Assembly: GCA_965224235.1 (NCBI GenBank)
Contig: CBDCYP010000002.1
Location: forward strand, 682,001 to 746,000
Length of the DNA: 64,000 nt
Direction: 5' to 3'
DNA from: G958295935 sp965224235
Lineage (GTDB): Bacteria > Chloroflexota > Dehalococcoidia > Lucifugimonadales > Lucifugimonadaceae
Part shown: piece by piece, positions 34,494 through 44,855 of the stretch
Position numbering within the stretch: position 1 is the stretch's first letter
How the letters are laid out: every line of letters begins with the position of its first letter
Notes under the pieces: generated by a model
The model's database searches: none
What the model saw: the letters and a program-made list of their open reading frames with translations, nothing else
Told to the model about the DNA's origin: nothing
Program-made: the position numbers and the translations under genes

Positions 34494-34776
34494 AACGGAG
34501 ACTCCTGTTAGTGTTGTGCCGTGGTCGGCAACGGGCCCGGAGATTAGGTGCGCCAGGCGAAAACGTCAACTCGCGCCGATTACGCGAATCCCAAATAAAT
34601 ACCTGGACGATTGCCCCTCCCGACGGCAACCGAAACTCAAACCAGCATATTTGCCTTGCCGATGTCGACCGAAATTGCTTTCCCCTAACTGTGGAGACAG
34701 GTCAGGATAAGGGGAAGCTCAGGACGAAACAGGCCAACTACGGGGCGACGCAACCCATCGGCGCGCCGCGAAACGG

Positions 34777-35739
34777 CTATTCGGATTTTGGCCGCCTGAA
34801 CAGGGCGTGATCGACTTCTTGCTGGCCGTTAACGGGACGGGGTTCGATGTCCTCTTGTACCGCATCCGGCTCCTCGTCCGGTTCGGCCTTTTCGTCCGCG
34901 GGCGGCGTATCCTCCAGTGCGGACGGGGGCTCGGCCGCGGCCGGTTTGGCAACCGTCGCCAGTCGAAATATCGCCGATGCCCGGGCCGCGTGTTCGGACG
35001 ATGCAAGAACTTCAGGCGCGCGTTTGGCGAGGCCCAATTCCGTCAGGGTCAAGCGCCCATCGTGAAAGCGATAGATGTCGTCCGCCAGATCGAGCAGTGT
35101 TTGATCGTGCGTCGTTGCGACGACCGTCATGTGCTCGCGATCGACTAGGTCGCGGAACAGGCCGAAAATGGCGCCGGCGTTGTCGGAGTCGAGCTCGCCC
35201 GTGGGTTCGTCGGCGAGCAGCACGTCCGGCCTCATAGCCATGGCCCGGGCGATGGACACTCGCTGCTGTTCGCCGCCGGACAGTTCAAACGGCCGGTGAT
35301 CTGCCCGTCGGCCCAATCCAACCATCTCCAGCACCTCTTGGGCCCGACTGTCCCGTTCCGCTCCCGGCACGCCGGAAATTCTGAGCGGCAGTTCGACATT
35401 TTCGTACGCCGACAACAACGGCAACAGGGCGAACGACTGGAATACGATGCCGAGGCGGCGGCGGCGCAGGTCGTTCACCTGCCGTTCCCCGAATTTGGAT
35501 ATGTCTTGACCCTCGAACAGCACAATGCCCGAGGTGGGTGTGTCGAGGCCCGCCATCAGGTTCAGCAGGGTCGTCTTGCCCGAACCGGACCGGCCCACCA
35601 GGGTGATGAACCGGCCGCGTGGAATACTCAGGTCCACGTTTCGGACGGCCAGTACGTCCACGGTCCCAAGCCTGAACGTGCGCGTAACTCCCTTGACCTC
35701 GATTATCGGGGCATCGTTCTGGCCGTTTTGGCTTTGCAC
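34777..35739 (-). CDS. ABC transporter ATPase, MacB/LolD type
   Basis: This 320-residue ATPase has Walker A GRSGSGKTT, the signature LSGGEQQR, Walker B DVLLADEPTGELD and the switch His in THDQT. The last 90 residues are a Pro/Glu-rich acidic extension not usual in LolD. It begins 4 bases after the second ATPase gene and forms one operon with two FtsX-type permeases upstream. Confidence 0.93.
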   Translation of the reverse strand: MQSQNGQNDAPIIEVKGVTRTFRLGTVDVLAVRNVDLSIPRGRFITLVGRSGSGKTTLLNLMAGLDTPTSGIVLFEGQDISKFGERQVNDLRRRRLGIVFQSFALLPLLSAYENVELPLRISGVPGAERDSRAQEVLEMVGLGRRADHRPFELSGGEQQRVSIARAMAMRPDVLLADEPTGELDSDNAGAIFGLFRDLVDREHMTVVATTHDQTLLDLADDIYRFHDGRLTLTELGLAKRAPEVLASSEHAARASAIFRLATVAKPAAAEPPSALEDTPPADEKAEPDEEPDAVQEDIEPRPVNGQQEVDHALFRRPKSE

Positions 35740-35743
35740 GCGC

Positions 35744-36625
35744 TCAATCCCCCGATTCCAGGGTGACCTTGCCCTGGTCGACGGCGGCCCGTATGCGTCT
35801 GCCGATCGCTAGCTCATCGAGCATCTCCCGCGGGATCTGGACTGAACCGCTTGAATCCACGATCAGGTATTCGCGGGTCTCCTCCGCCGTGCCCCCGATT
35901 CGCTGATCGAACGACACCTCTCGCACCGTCTCTGTGCTCGTCTTGCCGTCCCGGATGGATATCGCCCTGCCCACGCTTGTGGCAATGGCCGGATCGTGCG
36001 TCACGATGACGATAGTCGTCCCCAATTCCACATTAAGCTCGTTCAACAGAATAAGCGCCTCGGCGCCGGTCTCGTTGTCGAGTTCGCCGGTAGGTTCGTC
36101 TGCGAGCAACAGCGGCGGCCGGTTTGCGAGCGCTACGGCGATTGCCACGCGCTGTTGCTCGCCGCCCGACAACTGCGACGGGCGGTGACCTGCCCGCTGT
36201 GAAAGGCCGACCATCTCAAGCAACCTCGGGGCCCACTCCCGGCGTTCGTAGTCCGGCGCGCCTGCGAGGAGCATCGGCAATTCCACGTTCTCGAGAGCGG
36301 TCAGATAAGGGAAGAGGTTTCGGGAGGTGTCTTGCCACACGAACCCCACGCCCCTGCGGCGGTACTCCACAACCTCCGAACCGGTCATCTGCAGCAGGTC
36401 GTAAGGTCCAACCGTCACCCGGCCGGCAGACGGTGTGTCGTAACCGGCAAGGATGTTGAGCAAAGTCGACTTGCCGCTGCCCGATGCGCCGACGACCGCG
36501 ATGATCTCCCCGCGTTCGACCACCAGTTCGAGGCCGCGCAGCGCCACGACCTCCAGGTCGGCGACCTTGTAGATTTTGTACAGCCCGCTGCAGGTTATGT
36601 AGATGTCTTCCCGTTCGGAAACCAT
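35744..36625 (-). CDS. ABC transporter ATPase, MacB/LolD type, with C-terminal extension
   Basis: This 293-residue ATPase starts at ATG 36625 (an in-frame TTG lies 18 bases earlier). It has Walker A GASGSGKST, signature LSGGEQQR, Walker B LLLADEPTGELD and THDPA. The C-terminal 60 residues contain an AbrB-like or SpoVT-like stretch (SSGSVQIPREMLDELAIG). Two different ATPases in one operon suggest an asymmetric ATPase pair serving the two permeases. Confidence 0.92.
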   Translation of the reverse strand: MVSEREDIYITCSGLYKIYKVADLEVVALRGLELVVERGEIIAVVGASGSGKSTLLNILAGYDTPSAGRVTVGPYDLLQMTGSEVVEYRRRGVGFVWQDTSRNLFPYLTALENVELPMLLAGAPDYERREWAPRLLEMVGLSQRAGHRPSQLSGGEQQRVAIAVALANRPPLLLADEPTGELDNETGAEALILLNELNVELGTTIVIVTHDPAIATSVGRAISIRDGKTSTETVREVSFDQRIGGTAEETREYLIVDSSGSVQIPREMLDELAIGRRIRAAVDQGKVTLESGD

Positions 36626-36816
36626 GATTTCTCGGATACGCAATCAGCGCCCGTCTCGTCGGCTCAACGCGGCCGGCGTCCACGGCACATGTCCTAAGCC
36701 AATTGCAGTGTCAATCCTCGATTGCCCGCTCGGCAGCCAGGTTGCATGATGTTACACCCGAGCGCGCCAATACCCGCCCAATTTGATGGAGGAGCATGGC
36801 GCGCCGATTCATTCAC

Positions 36817-39800
36817 TCACTCGCCTGCGCGCATTACGGCGTGAATGGCGGTGCGGCGAACGGATATGACGAGCGCCGAAAGTACGGCGGCGAACACGAG
36901 GAAGAACAGCCCGAAGGTGACGGCGAACCCGACCCACTCGACCTCAAGGGTCATCGGCGGCGCCACAAGACCCGTTTCGGATGTGTTTGCAAGGTACGGC
37001 ATCACGATCGCGCCAACCCGAAGTCCAAGGAATATGCCGAACCCTACCGCCACTCCGATAACGAGCAGTTGCTCGATCAGCACCAAACTCGTCACTTGAC
37101 GAATCGACAGCCCGATCGACCGCAAAGTCGCGAACTCGCCTCGCCGGGAGTCGAACGAGATCCGGGAGTGGACGAGAAAACCGAGCGCCGCCACTATGAG
37201 AACCGTCAGGAACGCCAGGCTAAGCAGCGCCTTCCAACCGGCCGAAACCAACGGATCGATTGCGGCGCGATGAAGCACTTCGGACTGATCGATCACCTCG
37301 CGGAAGCGCGCCATTCTCGGTTCCAGAGCGGCCTCAATCGTCTCCTCGCTCACCGTGCCCGAAGTGCTGATCCAGTATTCGTTCGGACTGCGCTCGATGA
37401 ACGGGGTGGAAACATTAACTCGCCGGTGCAGCGCTTCGACGCTGATTATCAGGAACGGATCATCCGCCGGATACATGGTCGGGATATAGTCGATCAACTC
37501 GACGACTTGCACCTCAAGCCGGGTGGACTGTGTGGATAGCTCCACTGTGTCGCCCTTACGTGCGCCGTACGAGTCCAGGAACGACTGTGTGGCCAGCGCC
37601 GGCGCCGGTCCATAAGATCCGGCGGAAAAGCCCCGCGCTTCACCTCTGCCGCCTTGCGTCCAGCGGAATCTCGCAACGCCGCCGATCGGCGCGCCGTCGC
37701 TGTCGACTGCGGCCGTAATGGCGTCGCCAAGGGAATTGCGGCCAGGCCGGAGTTCGTCCCACCCTTCGACTGTATCGAAGTCCTCAATCACCGTTTCCTG
37801 AGAGATCGACCCCACGTGCGCCGTGATGTCGTCGATGAACATATGCCCCGGCCTCAGTCCGTCAAAGCCCGCAAGCCCGATGTAGTGCAGGTAAAGAGGC
37901 GGCGACGGGTCGAGAGGACGCCTGGCCGAAGGTAGTATCGAGCCGCCGATACGGCACCACGCACCATCGGAAGCCTCCTCGGGACAGCTGAATCCGGGAG
38001 CGGCCGGCATGGGATTGAGCCGGCCAAGGTCGGTCGAGTAGTAGCGGCCGTTCGAGTCGCTGATTCGAGCGAATATTCTGATGTCCGGCCGGGAAACTGG
38101 AACACGTGCCCGCACGCTCAACCACCTCGTCCCGTCCGGCAGCCGCAGGGGAGGCGGATCGTCCGCCGCCAGCTTTGACACCGACTCTTCCAGCGTTCCC
38201 GGCATGAAGTCTTCCCGGTCGAAAGCGACCCGCGCGAAGTCGTCCACGTCGACGGCCAACAGGTTGTACGTGTCGAAGTTCAGGCCGCCCGACGGGAAGC
38301 TCCTCTGCCTGTTGACCGCCGCCACCGCATCCACACCGTCCAGGCTCGCTATCAGATCCTCCGCGGAGTAGCTTTCGCCACCGGTCGGCATCATGAAGGA
38401 AGTTACTCGCAGATCGGCGCCGGACTCGTACATCGCCTGATCGACGGCGCTGCGTTCGAGCGTGGAGGCGAACGTGGACGCGAATACGCCGAGGGCCGCC
38501 CCCAGGATTATCAACAGCCCCAACTGCATGTAGTGCGCCGGATTACGGGACATCTGCCAGACGCCCAGCACTATGGCCGGAGGCGCAAACCCGCTTGCGT
38601 ATCTGCTTGCCAGCATCCTGCCAAGCAGATCGAGAATGAGAGGGAACACCCTGAGCAGAACCAGCGCCGCGGCCACGAGGAATATTGCCGGAACCGCCAG
38701 TATCAGCTGGTTCACCGCCGTTTCGCCGAAAAGCCTCGTCGCCACGAACGAACCCTGCTTTGTCAACTGCCAGAAGAGGAATATGACGATGCCGAGAAAG
38801 CCAACGTCGAGGTAGTAGCGCTGCACGGCCGCCAGGCGGCCGGGGCGGGCACGCGACCGGCGTTCCCTCAACATGCCAAGGCGGGAGGCGCGGACCGCCG
38901 GCACCATCAACGCCAGCAGCGTCAACCCAGCGCCGAGGCCCGCCAGCCGAAACACGTCCCCGGTCAGCCTGACCGGCAACGCCCCGCCGCCGTTCAGTTC
39001 GTCAAGCCCGGGAACGATGCCGATTCCGCTTACGGCCAAAAGCGCGACAAACGGACCGATCACAAACGCGCCGGCCGACAGCAACGCCGCCTCTACCACG
39101 AATACGGCGAGGATCTGCAACGACGTGGCCCCTCGAGAACGAAGCAGGGCGATCTCGGGCTTTTGGGCTTCGACGAGCATAGACCCGAGCGTTACGACGT
39201 AGTACAGCACCACGAGCACGATCAAGATCAGGATGATGAACATCGGCAGACGGTTAAAGAAGAGTTCGATCTCGAAACGTTCGATGGCGTCCTGAAGTTG
39301 ACTCCGGAACCTGAAGCCGTCCACATTGGCCCTTAGCTCACCAACGAGATGATCGATGGCCCCCCGGATGCGCGGTGTGTCGGACGGGTGGATGCTCGAA
39401 ACGTTGGTGTCCAACAGCCAGGCGTACTCGGCGCCCATCGACGGGAAGTAACCTCCCATCGCCTGCCTGAGCGTCTCCTCCGGTATCACGAAATCGGCGA
39501 AGTCCAGGGTGGTCCCCTTGTACTCGAACGACTCCCGCCATATACGCCACACTGGATCGTCCTCGTCGGTCTGTTCGTATACGCCCGTCACCAGGGCGTT
39601 TAGCTCCAGATGCTCCTCCTCCCAGAACGGCCGCGCAGCAACCACTGATCCGACGTCGAGACCGAACATCTCAGCCGTTTCGACCGGGATCATCGTCTCT
39701 ATCGTCAGGACCTGATTCGAATCCAGGAGGCTGGTGACCGGCTCGGGCGCACGTCCTCGTATTACAGTCAGCCGATCATCCTGGCGGGGCACGGACGAGA

Positions 39801-40248
39801 ACGATATTCGGCGGCAGTCGCACTCAATGACCGGCATCGAGCCGTCATCGTCCTGTTGTAGACGAGGCCTGTGGACGCAAGCGCACTCATCCGCCGGGAC
39901 CACCGGGGGCGGTTCGTCGAAAAAGAACGTCCAGGTCCTGATTGCCAGGTCCTTGGTGTACAGGTGCCGGGCAAGAGGCAGTACGACCCGGTTGTCGATA
40001 ACCGAAGTGATCGACCCGTGCGAGCCGTCGTCTACAGGCCTGACCGACGCGTCGACGAGGATGTCGAGCTGCGTGTTCTCGTAGTCGGTGAACGTCCTCC
40101 GCAGCCCCAACTCCCGCAGGCTGTCGAAGTAGACGCTCGCAGTCGCCATTATGGTCACCGCGAGCAGCACACCGACGACGACCGCCGCGAGCAGTCGCCA
40201 ATGGGCTAACGCGCGTTTTACGATGAGTTGAAATGACGAGGCGAGCAT
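36817..40248 (-). CDS. Giant FtsX-like ABC permease 2
   Basis: This 1143-residue membrane protein has an N-terminal helix (LLAAVVVGVLLAVTIMATAS), a large outside domain (about 45-325) with a Cys-containing segment (ADECACVHRP), then a first FtsX core of helices (about 330-460). More helices and a second outside domain (about 610-1000) follow, and a last FtsX core (about 1010-1130). It starts 10 bases after the other permease gene. The permease/ATPase set resembles MacB/LolCDE exporters, but both permeases are two to three times the usual length. The cargo is unknown. Confidence 0.9.
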   Translation of the reverse strand: MLASSFQLIVKRALAHWRLLAAVVVGVLLAVTIMATASVYFDSLRELGLRRTFTDYENTQLDILVDASVRPVDDGSHGSITSVIDNRVVLPLARHLYTKDLAIRTWTFFFDEPPPVVPADECACVHRPRLQQDDDGSMPVIECDCRRISFSSVPRQDDRLTVIRGRAPEPVTSLLDSNQVLTIETMIPVETAEMFGLDVGSVVAARPFWEEEHLELNALVTGVYEQTDEDDPVWRIWRESFEYKGTTLDFADFVIPEETLRQAMGGYFPSMGAEYAWLLDTNVSSIHPSDTPRIRGAIDHLVGELRANVDGFRFRSQLQDAIERFEIELFFNRLPMFIILILIVLVVLYYVVTLGSMLVEAQKPEIALLRSRGATSLQILAVFVVEAALLSAGAFVIGPFVALLAVSGIGIVPGLDELNGGGALPVRLTGDVFRLAGLGAGLTLLALMVPAVRASRLGMLRERRSRARPGRLAAVQRYYLDVGFLGIVIFLFWQLTKQGSFVATRLFGETAVNQLILAVPAIFLVAAALVLLRVFPLILDLLGRMLASRYASGFAPPAIVLGVWQMSRNPAHYMQLGLLIILGAALGVFASTFASTLERSAVDQAMYESGADLRVTSFMMPTGGESYSAEDLIASLDGVDAVAAVNRQRSFPSGGLNFDTYNLLAVDVDDFARVAFDREDFMPGTLEESVSKLAADDPPPLRLPDGTRWLSVRARVPVSRPDIRIFARISDSNGRYYSTDLGRLNPMPAAPGFSCPEEASDGAWCRIGGSILPSARRPLDPSPPLYLHYIGLAGFDGLRPGHMFIDDITAHVGSISQETVIEDFDTVEGWDELRPGRNSLGDAITAAVDSDGAPIGGVARFRWTQGGRGEARGFSAGSYGPAPALATQSFLDSYGARKGDTVELSTQSTRLEVQVVELIDYIPTMYPADDPFLIISVEALHRRVNVSTPFIERSPNEYWISTSGTVSEETIEAALEPRMARFREVIDQSEVLHRAAIDPLVSAGWKALLSLAFLTVLIVAALGFLVHSRISFDSRRGEFATLRSIGLSIRQVTSLVLIEQLLVIGVAVGFGIFLGLRVGAIVMPYLANTSETGLVAPPMTLEVEWVGFAVTFGLFFLVFAAVLSALVISVRRTAIHAVMRAGE

Positions 40249-40258
40249 CTGCTGTGAC

Positions 40259-43200
40259 CTAACCCCGCGCGCTCGTCAGCTCGTGTATCGGCAGGTTGGG
40301 ATAGGCGCGCCGCAACGTAACGACGGCCAGCGACGTGATGAACACGACAACCAGAATAATGAGCCCGGCCGGCGCCCAGTTAGTATCGGGCACGAAGGGC
40401 GGAATCAACTCGCCTCCCGATTGGGTATGGGCGATGCTAGAGATGGTGATCCGGCTGACGATAATCCCCGCCGCGATGCCCAGCGCCGCGCCGAGGATCG
40501 CTATCAGCGCGTGCTCTACCAGGACGAGCAGGAGGAACGCCCTGCGCGGGAATCCCAGCGCCAGGAGGAACGCCGATTCATGGCGGGTGCGCCGCTCGTG
40601 CGCCGTCATGTACGTCGCATAACCCAGCGCCACGGCCGCAATCGCAATCGCGGTCGCCACAAACCCCATGCCGCGCCAACCCGCCACCACTAGCGGGTCG
40701 ATCAGCGAACGCTCCAGCAGTTCGTTCCGGTCCTCAATACCCGCCACAAGGAAAACACTCCTCGCGGCGGCCCTCGCCTCCGCAGCAAGACCCGGCGCTA
40801 CCGTGATCAATATCTCATTGGGCAGAAACGGTTCCGCCGCGCGTATCGATAGGAAATCGCGCATCGCGGCGATGTCGGCGATCAGGTACGGCAGATTGGT
40901 TGGATGGATAGTCGGGAACATGTCGACCGTCCCGACAACCTGGACCGAAACCAGTTGCCCGTCCATCTCAATGACAATCGGCTGATTCGGTTGGGTCTGA
41001 GTGCGGGAATCGAAGTCGTGGGACGATATCACGGGAATTGGGCCGTCGCTTGACGACCGGTAGACGCCCCGGATACCCCCGTTGACCCCTCGGCCCATCG
41101 TCACTTGCGCCACGCGGCTTCCCTCGAACTTGCCGACGTGGCCGCTTCCTGAGTCCTCCGGTGTCAGCGAGAACTGCGTGTCGAGCCCGTTGGAAGTTGG
41201 CAACCCGGTCCAGAACTCGTTCAGTTCAAAATCCAGAACTAAATGCTCCTCCCCGCCCCGGATAGCGACAAGGTCGTCGAGCAGGATGGTAGTCGGCGTG
41301 CCCGAGTCAGGCCCGGCCGGTTCGAACACCTGAATCGAGACCAACTCTATCGGTTCGGGCAGATACCCCATGTCGGCCGTCATTCGTGTCCATTCGCCCT
41401 CGATCTGGCTGAACGTCACCGTGTCCATCGAACCGTTGGCGCCCCGGAAGGCCATCCACAGGAACGTATCCTGCACCCTGGGAGTCGCTTTGGCCCACAC
41501 GGTGAGAGACTCCGTTCCGGGCGGCAGGATGATCGGCTGAGGTGTTTTATCCACGTGAATGCGTTCGAGCAGCGTCTCCAAGGGTTGCGCGGCGAAGTCT
41601 TCCCTGAACCACGAAACATCGGCGAACCCGACTGGGTCCAGGGCCATAATCAGGTACGGCGGGCCGGATCCAGTCGTGCCGATACGGCCGCCGGTCCTGT
41701 AGACGGGCGTCGCATTGACGATCGACTCCTGTGCGACAAGTCGGGCCAAAGATCGTTCATCGACCGGAAAACTGGCCGTGCCGGGTGTTAGTCGCAGATC
41801 GCCGGCGGTGTGGTACGAAATACGCTCTACGTTGGAGCGTTCGAGGGTCGAAGCGACAGTGCCGGAGATCACCCCCAGTCCGGCCGCCAACACGAGCAAT
41901 ATCACCGGCCACGTATACCAGTACGGGCTTCTCCCAAGTCGCCAGAAGCCGAGAACCAGCCAGGCCCGCGATGTCCGGCCGGCGATCCAGCCGGCGCTTC
42001 GCACAACTAGCGGGAAAACCCGCAGGAACACCAGCGCCGCGCCTACGAGGAATATGGCTGGAAAGAACAGCAGCGTCATGTCGGCGGTACGCTCGTCGAA
42101 TTCACCGGCCACCACAGACCCCCGGGACCGCAACTCCCACCACACCAGGCCGCCAAGCACGAGTATCAACACGTCCACAAAGTACCGCTGAAAAAGCGGG
42201 GGACGGTCCGGCCGCGCTTCTCCAGCAACCACGCCCTCGACGATGCCCCGCCTCGCCTCGACAAGCACCGGCGCCAGCAAAATCCCGGATACCACTATCC
42301 CTGCCCCCAAAGCCCACAGATAAGACACCCAGGTGAACTCGACCGGCAGCGCCCCGCCCCCCGTTATTCCGTGGTACACGGGAAGCCGACCGATCTGCGA
42401 GACGAGCAACAAGGCCGCCAGAGGCGTAAGAACTATCGGGATAACGATGAGGAATAGCGACTCTAACGATTGCACGCTGGTGATCTGCCAGTAGTTAAGC
42501 CCCCTGCTGCGAAGCATCAGTGTCTCGGAGGCCCTCCGTCTGGCCAGCAAGCCGCCGACGAGGAACAGATAGTACGCAACCGCGGACAGAGCCAGCGCGG
42601 CGAGCAGCAGCATGGGGATGCGCGCAAACATGAGGCGGTTGCCGAGATCGATAAATGAGTTGTCCAGGGCGGTAATAAGGCTGGCACGGGTGACGTCGGC
42701 CTCGATCTGCGACTCGAAGTCGTTCGTCATACTGACGATCTCGCCCGCCTCCATCTCGCCGAGCACGGCGTGATCGGTGTACAAGAACCACGAGTAGCTC
42801 CCCGGCAGGCCGCCGTGCGCCGCGCCGACGCCATCGATGATCGATTCTCCTGACGTGAAGAGGGACAACGGAGGCAGCCGCTCTTCGATCGCGGCAGAAG
42901 GCGCAATGATCGGAGATGTAAGGTCGAGCCAGTACACCTCCTTCGGGTCCCTGACCACAAAGGCGCCCGTGACACGGGCCTTAATCACATCCCCGCGTAC
43001 CTCTTCAGCCAGATTGACGAGCATGTCGCCCACGCGGACGTCCAGCAATGTCGCGCGTGGACCGTAGACAGCCACCTCCACCACCGCCGATCCGTCTTCG
43101 AACATCACCTCGGGGTTCGGAGGCCTGCCCTCGACGTAATCGACGTGCTGATCGAGCTCCGAAATCAGATGGAAGAAACTCCGGGAGTCGGTCGATTCTT

Positions 43201-43549
43201 CCCTCGGTGCGAGACCATCCAGGTTCCACAGATGGCTCCTCGACTTGACGAACCTCGTCTTGCCCGTGACCACGTCTGCCGCGTGCAAGTCGCGGGCGGC
43301 GTCGAGCATGGCGTCCGACTCGTGGAACTCAGGCCGTTCCAAGGGTAGCCAAGTCGTGTTTATGTGCAGAGCCGTCCTCGAAGGCGTAAGGACCTGCAGG
43401 CGGTGCTTGACTCCCGCCTTTTCGAGCGACCTCAGATATACAGGCGCAGCGGAGACCACGATCAACGCCACGACGATGGCCACGGCGGCGCCCGTAAGAA
43501 GCCGAGCATCGCTTCGGGCGCGCCTGAGCACGTAACGAGGTAGGTTCAC
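40259..43549 (-). CDS. Giant FtsX-like ABC permease 1
   Basis: This 1096-residue protein has the same plan as its neighbour: an N-terminal helix (LLTGAAVAIVVALIVVSAAP), an outside domain, an FtsX core (about 315-430), a middle helix group, a large second outside domain with a concanavalin-like look, and the last FtsX core (about 960-1085). It heads the exporter operon (permease, permease, ATPase, ATPase), divergent from the HtrA-type protease gene. The repeated cores suggest an ancient internal duplication. Confidence 0.9.
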   Translation of the reverse strand: MNLPRYVLRRARSDARLLTGAAVAIVVALIVVSAAPVYLRSLEKAGVKHRLQVLTPSRTALHINTTWLPLERPEFHESDAMLDAARDLHAADVVTGKTRFVKSRSHLWNLDGLAPREESTDSRSFFHLISELDQHVDYVEGRPPNPEVMFEDGSAVVEVAVYGPRATLLDVRVGDMLVNLAEEVRGDVIKARVTGAFVVRDPKEVYWLDLTSPIIAPSAAIEERLPPLSLFTSGESIIDGVGAAHGGLPGSYSWFLYTDHAVLGEMEAGEIVSMTNDFESQIEADVTRASLITALDNSFIDLGNRLMFARIPMLLLAALALSAVAYYLFLVGGLLARRRASETLMLRSRGLNYWQITSVQSLESLFLIVIPIVLTPLAALLLVSQIGRLPVYHGITGGGALPVEFTWVSYLWALGAGIVVSGILLAPVLVEARRGIVEGVVAGEARPDRPPLFQRYFVDVLILVLGGLVWWELRSRGSVVAGEFDERTADMTLLFFPAIFLVGAALVFLRVFPLVVRSAGWIAGRTSRAWLVLGFWRLGRSPYWYTWPVILLVLAAGLGVISGTVASTLERSNVERISYHTAGDLRLTPGTASFPVDERSLARLVAQESIVNATPVYRTGGRIGTTGSGPPYLIMALDPVGFADVSWFREDFAAQPLETLLERIHVDKTPQPIILPPGTESLTVWAKATPRVQDTFLWMAFRGANGSMDTVTFSQIEGEWTRMTADMGYLPEPIELVSIQVFEPAGPDSGTPTTILLDDLVAIRGGEEHLVLDFELNEFWTGLPTSNGLDTQFSLTPEDSGSGHVGKFEGSRVAQVTMGRGVNGGIRGVYRSSSDGPIPVISSHDFDSRTQTQPNQPIVIEMDGQLVSVQVVGTVDMFPTIHPTNLPYLIADIAAMRDFLSIRAAEPFLPNEILITVAPGLAAEARAAARSVFLVAGIEDRNELLERSLIDPLVVAGWRGMGFVATAIAIAAVALGYATYMTAHERRTRHESAFLLALGFPRRAFLLLVLVEHALIAILGAALGIAAGIIVSRITISSIAHTQSGGELIPPFVPDTNWAPAGLIILVVVFITSLAVVTLRRAYPNLPIHELTSARG

Positions 43550-43700
43550 CTGTCGCTCATCTTCATAGTCTCTCGCGGCCGGTAACCTATACTCAAAGGC
43601 GCCGCCGGGGCCGGACTGGCCCTGTCCCGTGAATCAGCATACGAAACTCAATTCGGTCGGCAATGCAATCATGCTTAGGCGAAATCGCCACTGCGGACTA

Positions 43701-44855
43701 ATGAACATACGGCAACGCGGAACCCTCATCGTCGCGGCCATCGCCGTCACGCTCGCCGCGTGCGCCGATATCCAGCCGCTTCAGACTCCCACGCCCCTGA
43801 CATTATCACCAACGCCCACTGCAATTGTCTTGGCGAACACCCCAACGCCGACCTCCGCTCCACCTACTTCTGCCGCGACGGCTCCCTCCGCCTCGCCTGC
43901 GCCCTCAATCAGGAGGCCTACGGGCCCGATCCTGACCACCCCTGACATCGTCGACGCCATAAGACACTCGGTGGTGCAGATCGCAGTAACCGTGCAGGGC
44001 GCTCCCCGCCCAAATGTCGGAACCGGCATCATATTCGACAATCTGGGCCACGTCTTGACGAACTACCACGTGGTCGCTAGGGCGGAGGCCATCAAGGTTT
44101 CCCTCTGGAACGGCGAGGTCATGACCGCGCAGCCATTCCGTGAGGACCCCAGGAACGATCTTGCGATCATCAAGATCGAAGTAGACTCCCTCGCGCCCGC
44201 GGTGTTCGGCGACTCCAACGCCTTGCGGGTGGGTGAAGACGTTATCGCCGTCGGCCACTCTCTTGGACTTGAGGGCGGGCCCACCGTCAGCAAGGGTGTG
44301 ATCAGCGCCCTGGACCGGGCCATCGTAAGCTCGTCCGGCAGGCAACTGAGCGGGCTGATACAGACAGACGCGGCGATCAATGAGGGCAACAGCGGCGGCC
44401 CCTTGGTCAACGTGCGCGGCGAAGTGGTCGGCTTGAACTCAGTAAAGATGGGCATCGGCGAGGGCGTCGGATTCGCGCTCAACATCAACTCGGTCCTGGA
44501 AAACGCCGAACGGCTCATCTCGCTCGGCGCTCCCCCGCCTCCCGGCTATTTCGGAGCATATGGGCTCGACATCCGCCGCGCCCTCGCCGCGGTGCTGGGG
44601 CTGCCGGTATCGGCCGGATTCGGCGTGACCGAGATTGACCCCGGTTCGCCGGCCGACCTCGCAGGCATCCGGGTAGACGACATCGTGGTGCAGGCGAACG
44701 ACACGGTCATTCAGGGCGGCGCAGACCTCAACAACTTTCTACGCGTTCATACCGCCGGCGAAGAAGTGCAGTTCACCGTGATCAGGAGCAACAACCGCCA
44801 GGGATTCAACCTCCACCGATTCGAAGTAGTCCTCGGCAACTCCCCCGGCGTCTAG
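43701..44855 (+). CDS. HtrA/DegP-type serine protease lipoprotein with PDZ domain
   Basis: From ATG 43701 the protein has 384 residues. Its signal peptide ends TLAAC (C21), so it is anchored as a lipoprotein; a Pro/Thr linker runs to about residue 75. The trypsin-like domain has the triad H123 (TNYHV), D153 (RNDLAI) and S231 (GNSGGP). One PDZ domain (about 285-375) includes GVTEIDPGSPADLAGI. It should degrade or refold damaged exported proteins. It is divergent from the giant exporter operon. Confidence 0.93.
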   Translation: MNIRQRGTLIVAAIAVTLAACADIQPLQTPTPLTLSPTPTAIVLANTPTPTSAPPTSAATAPSASPAPSIRRPTGPILTTPDIVDAIRHSVVQIAVTVQGAPRPNVGTGIIFDNLGHVLTNYHVVARAEAIKVSLWNGEVMTAQPFREDPRNDLAIIKIEVDSLAPAVFGDSNALRVGEDVIAVGHSLGLEGGPTVSKGVISALDRAIVSSSGRQLSGLIQTDAAINEGNSGGPLVNVRGEVVGLNSVKMGIGEGVGFALNINSVLENAERLISLGAPPPPGYFGAYGLDIRRALAAVLGLPVSAGFGVTEIDPGSPADLAGIRVDDIVVQANDTVIQGGADLNNFLRVHTAGEEVQFTVIRSNNRQGFNLHRFEVVLGNSPGV

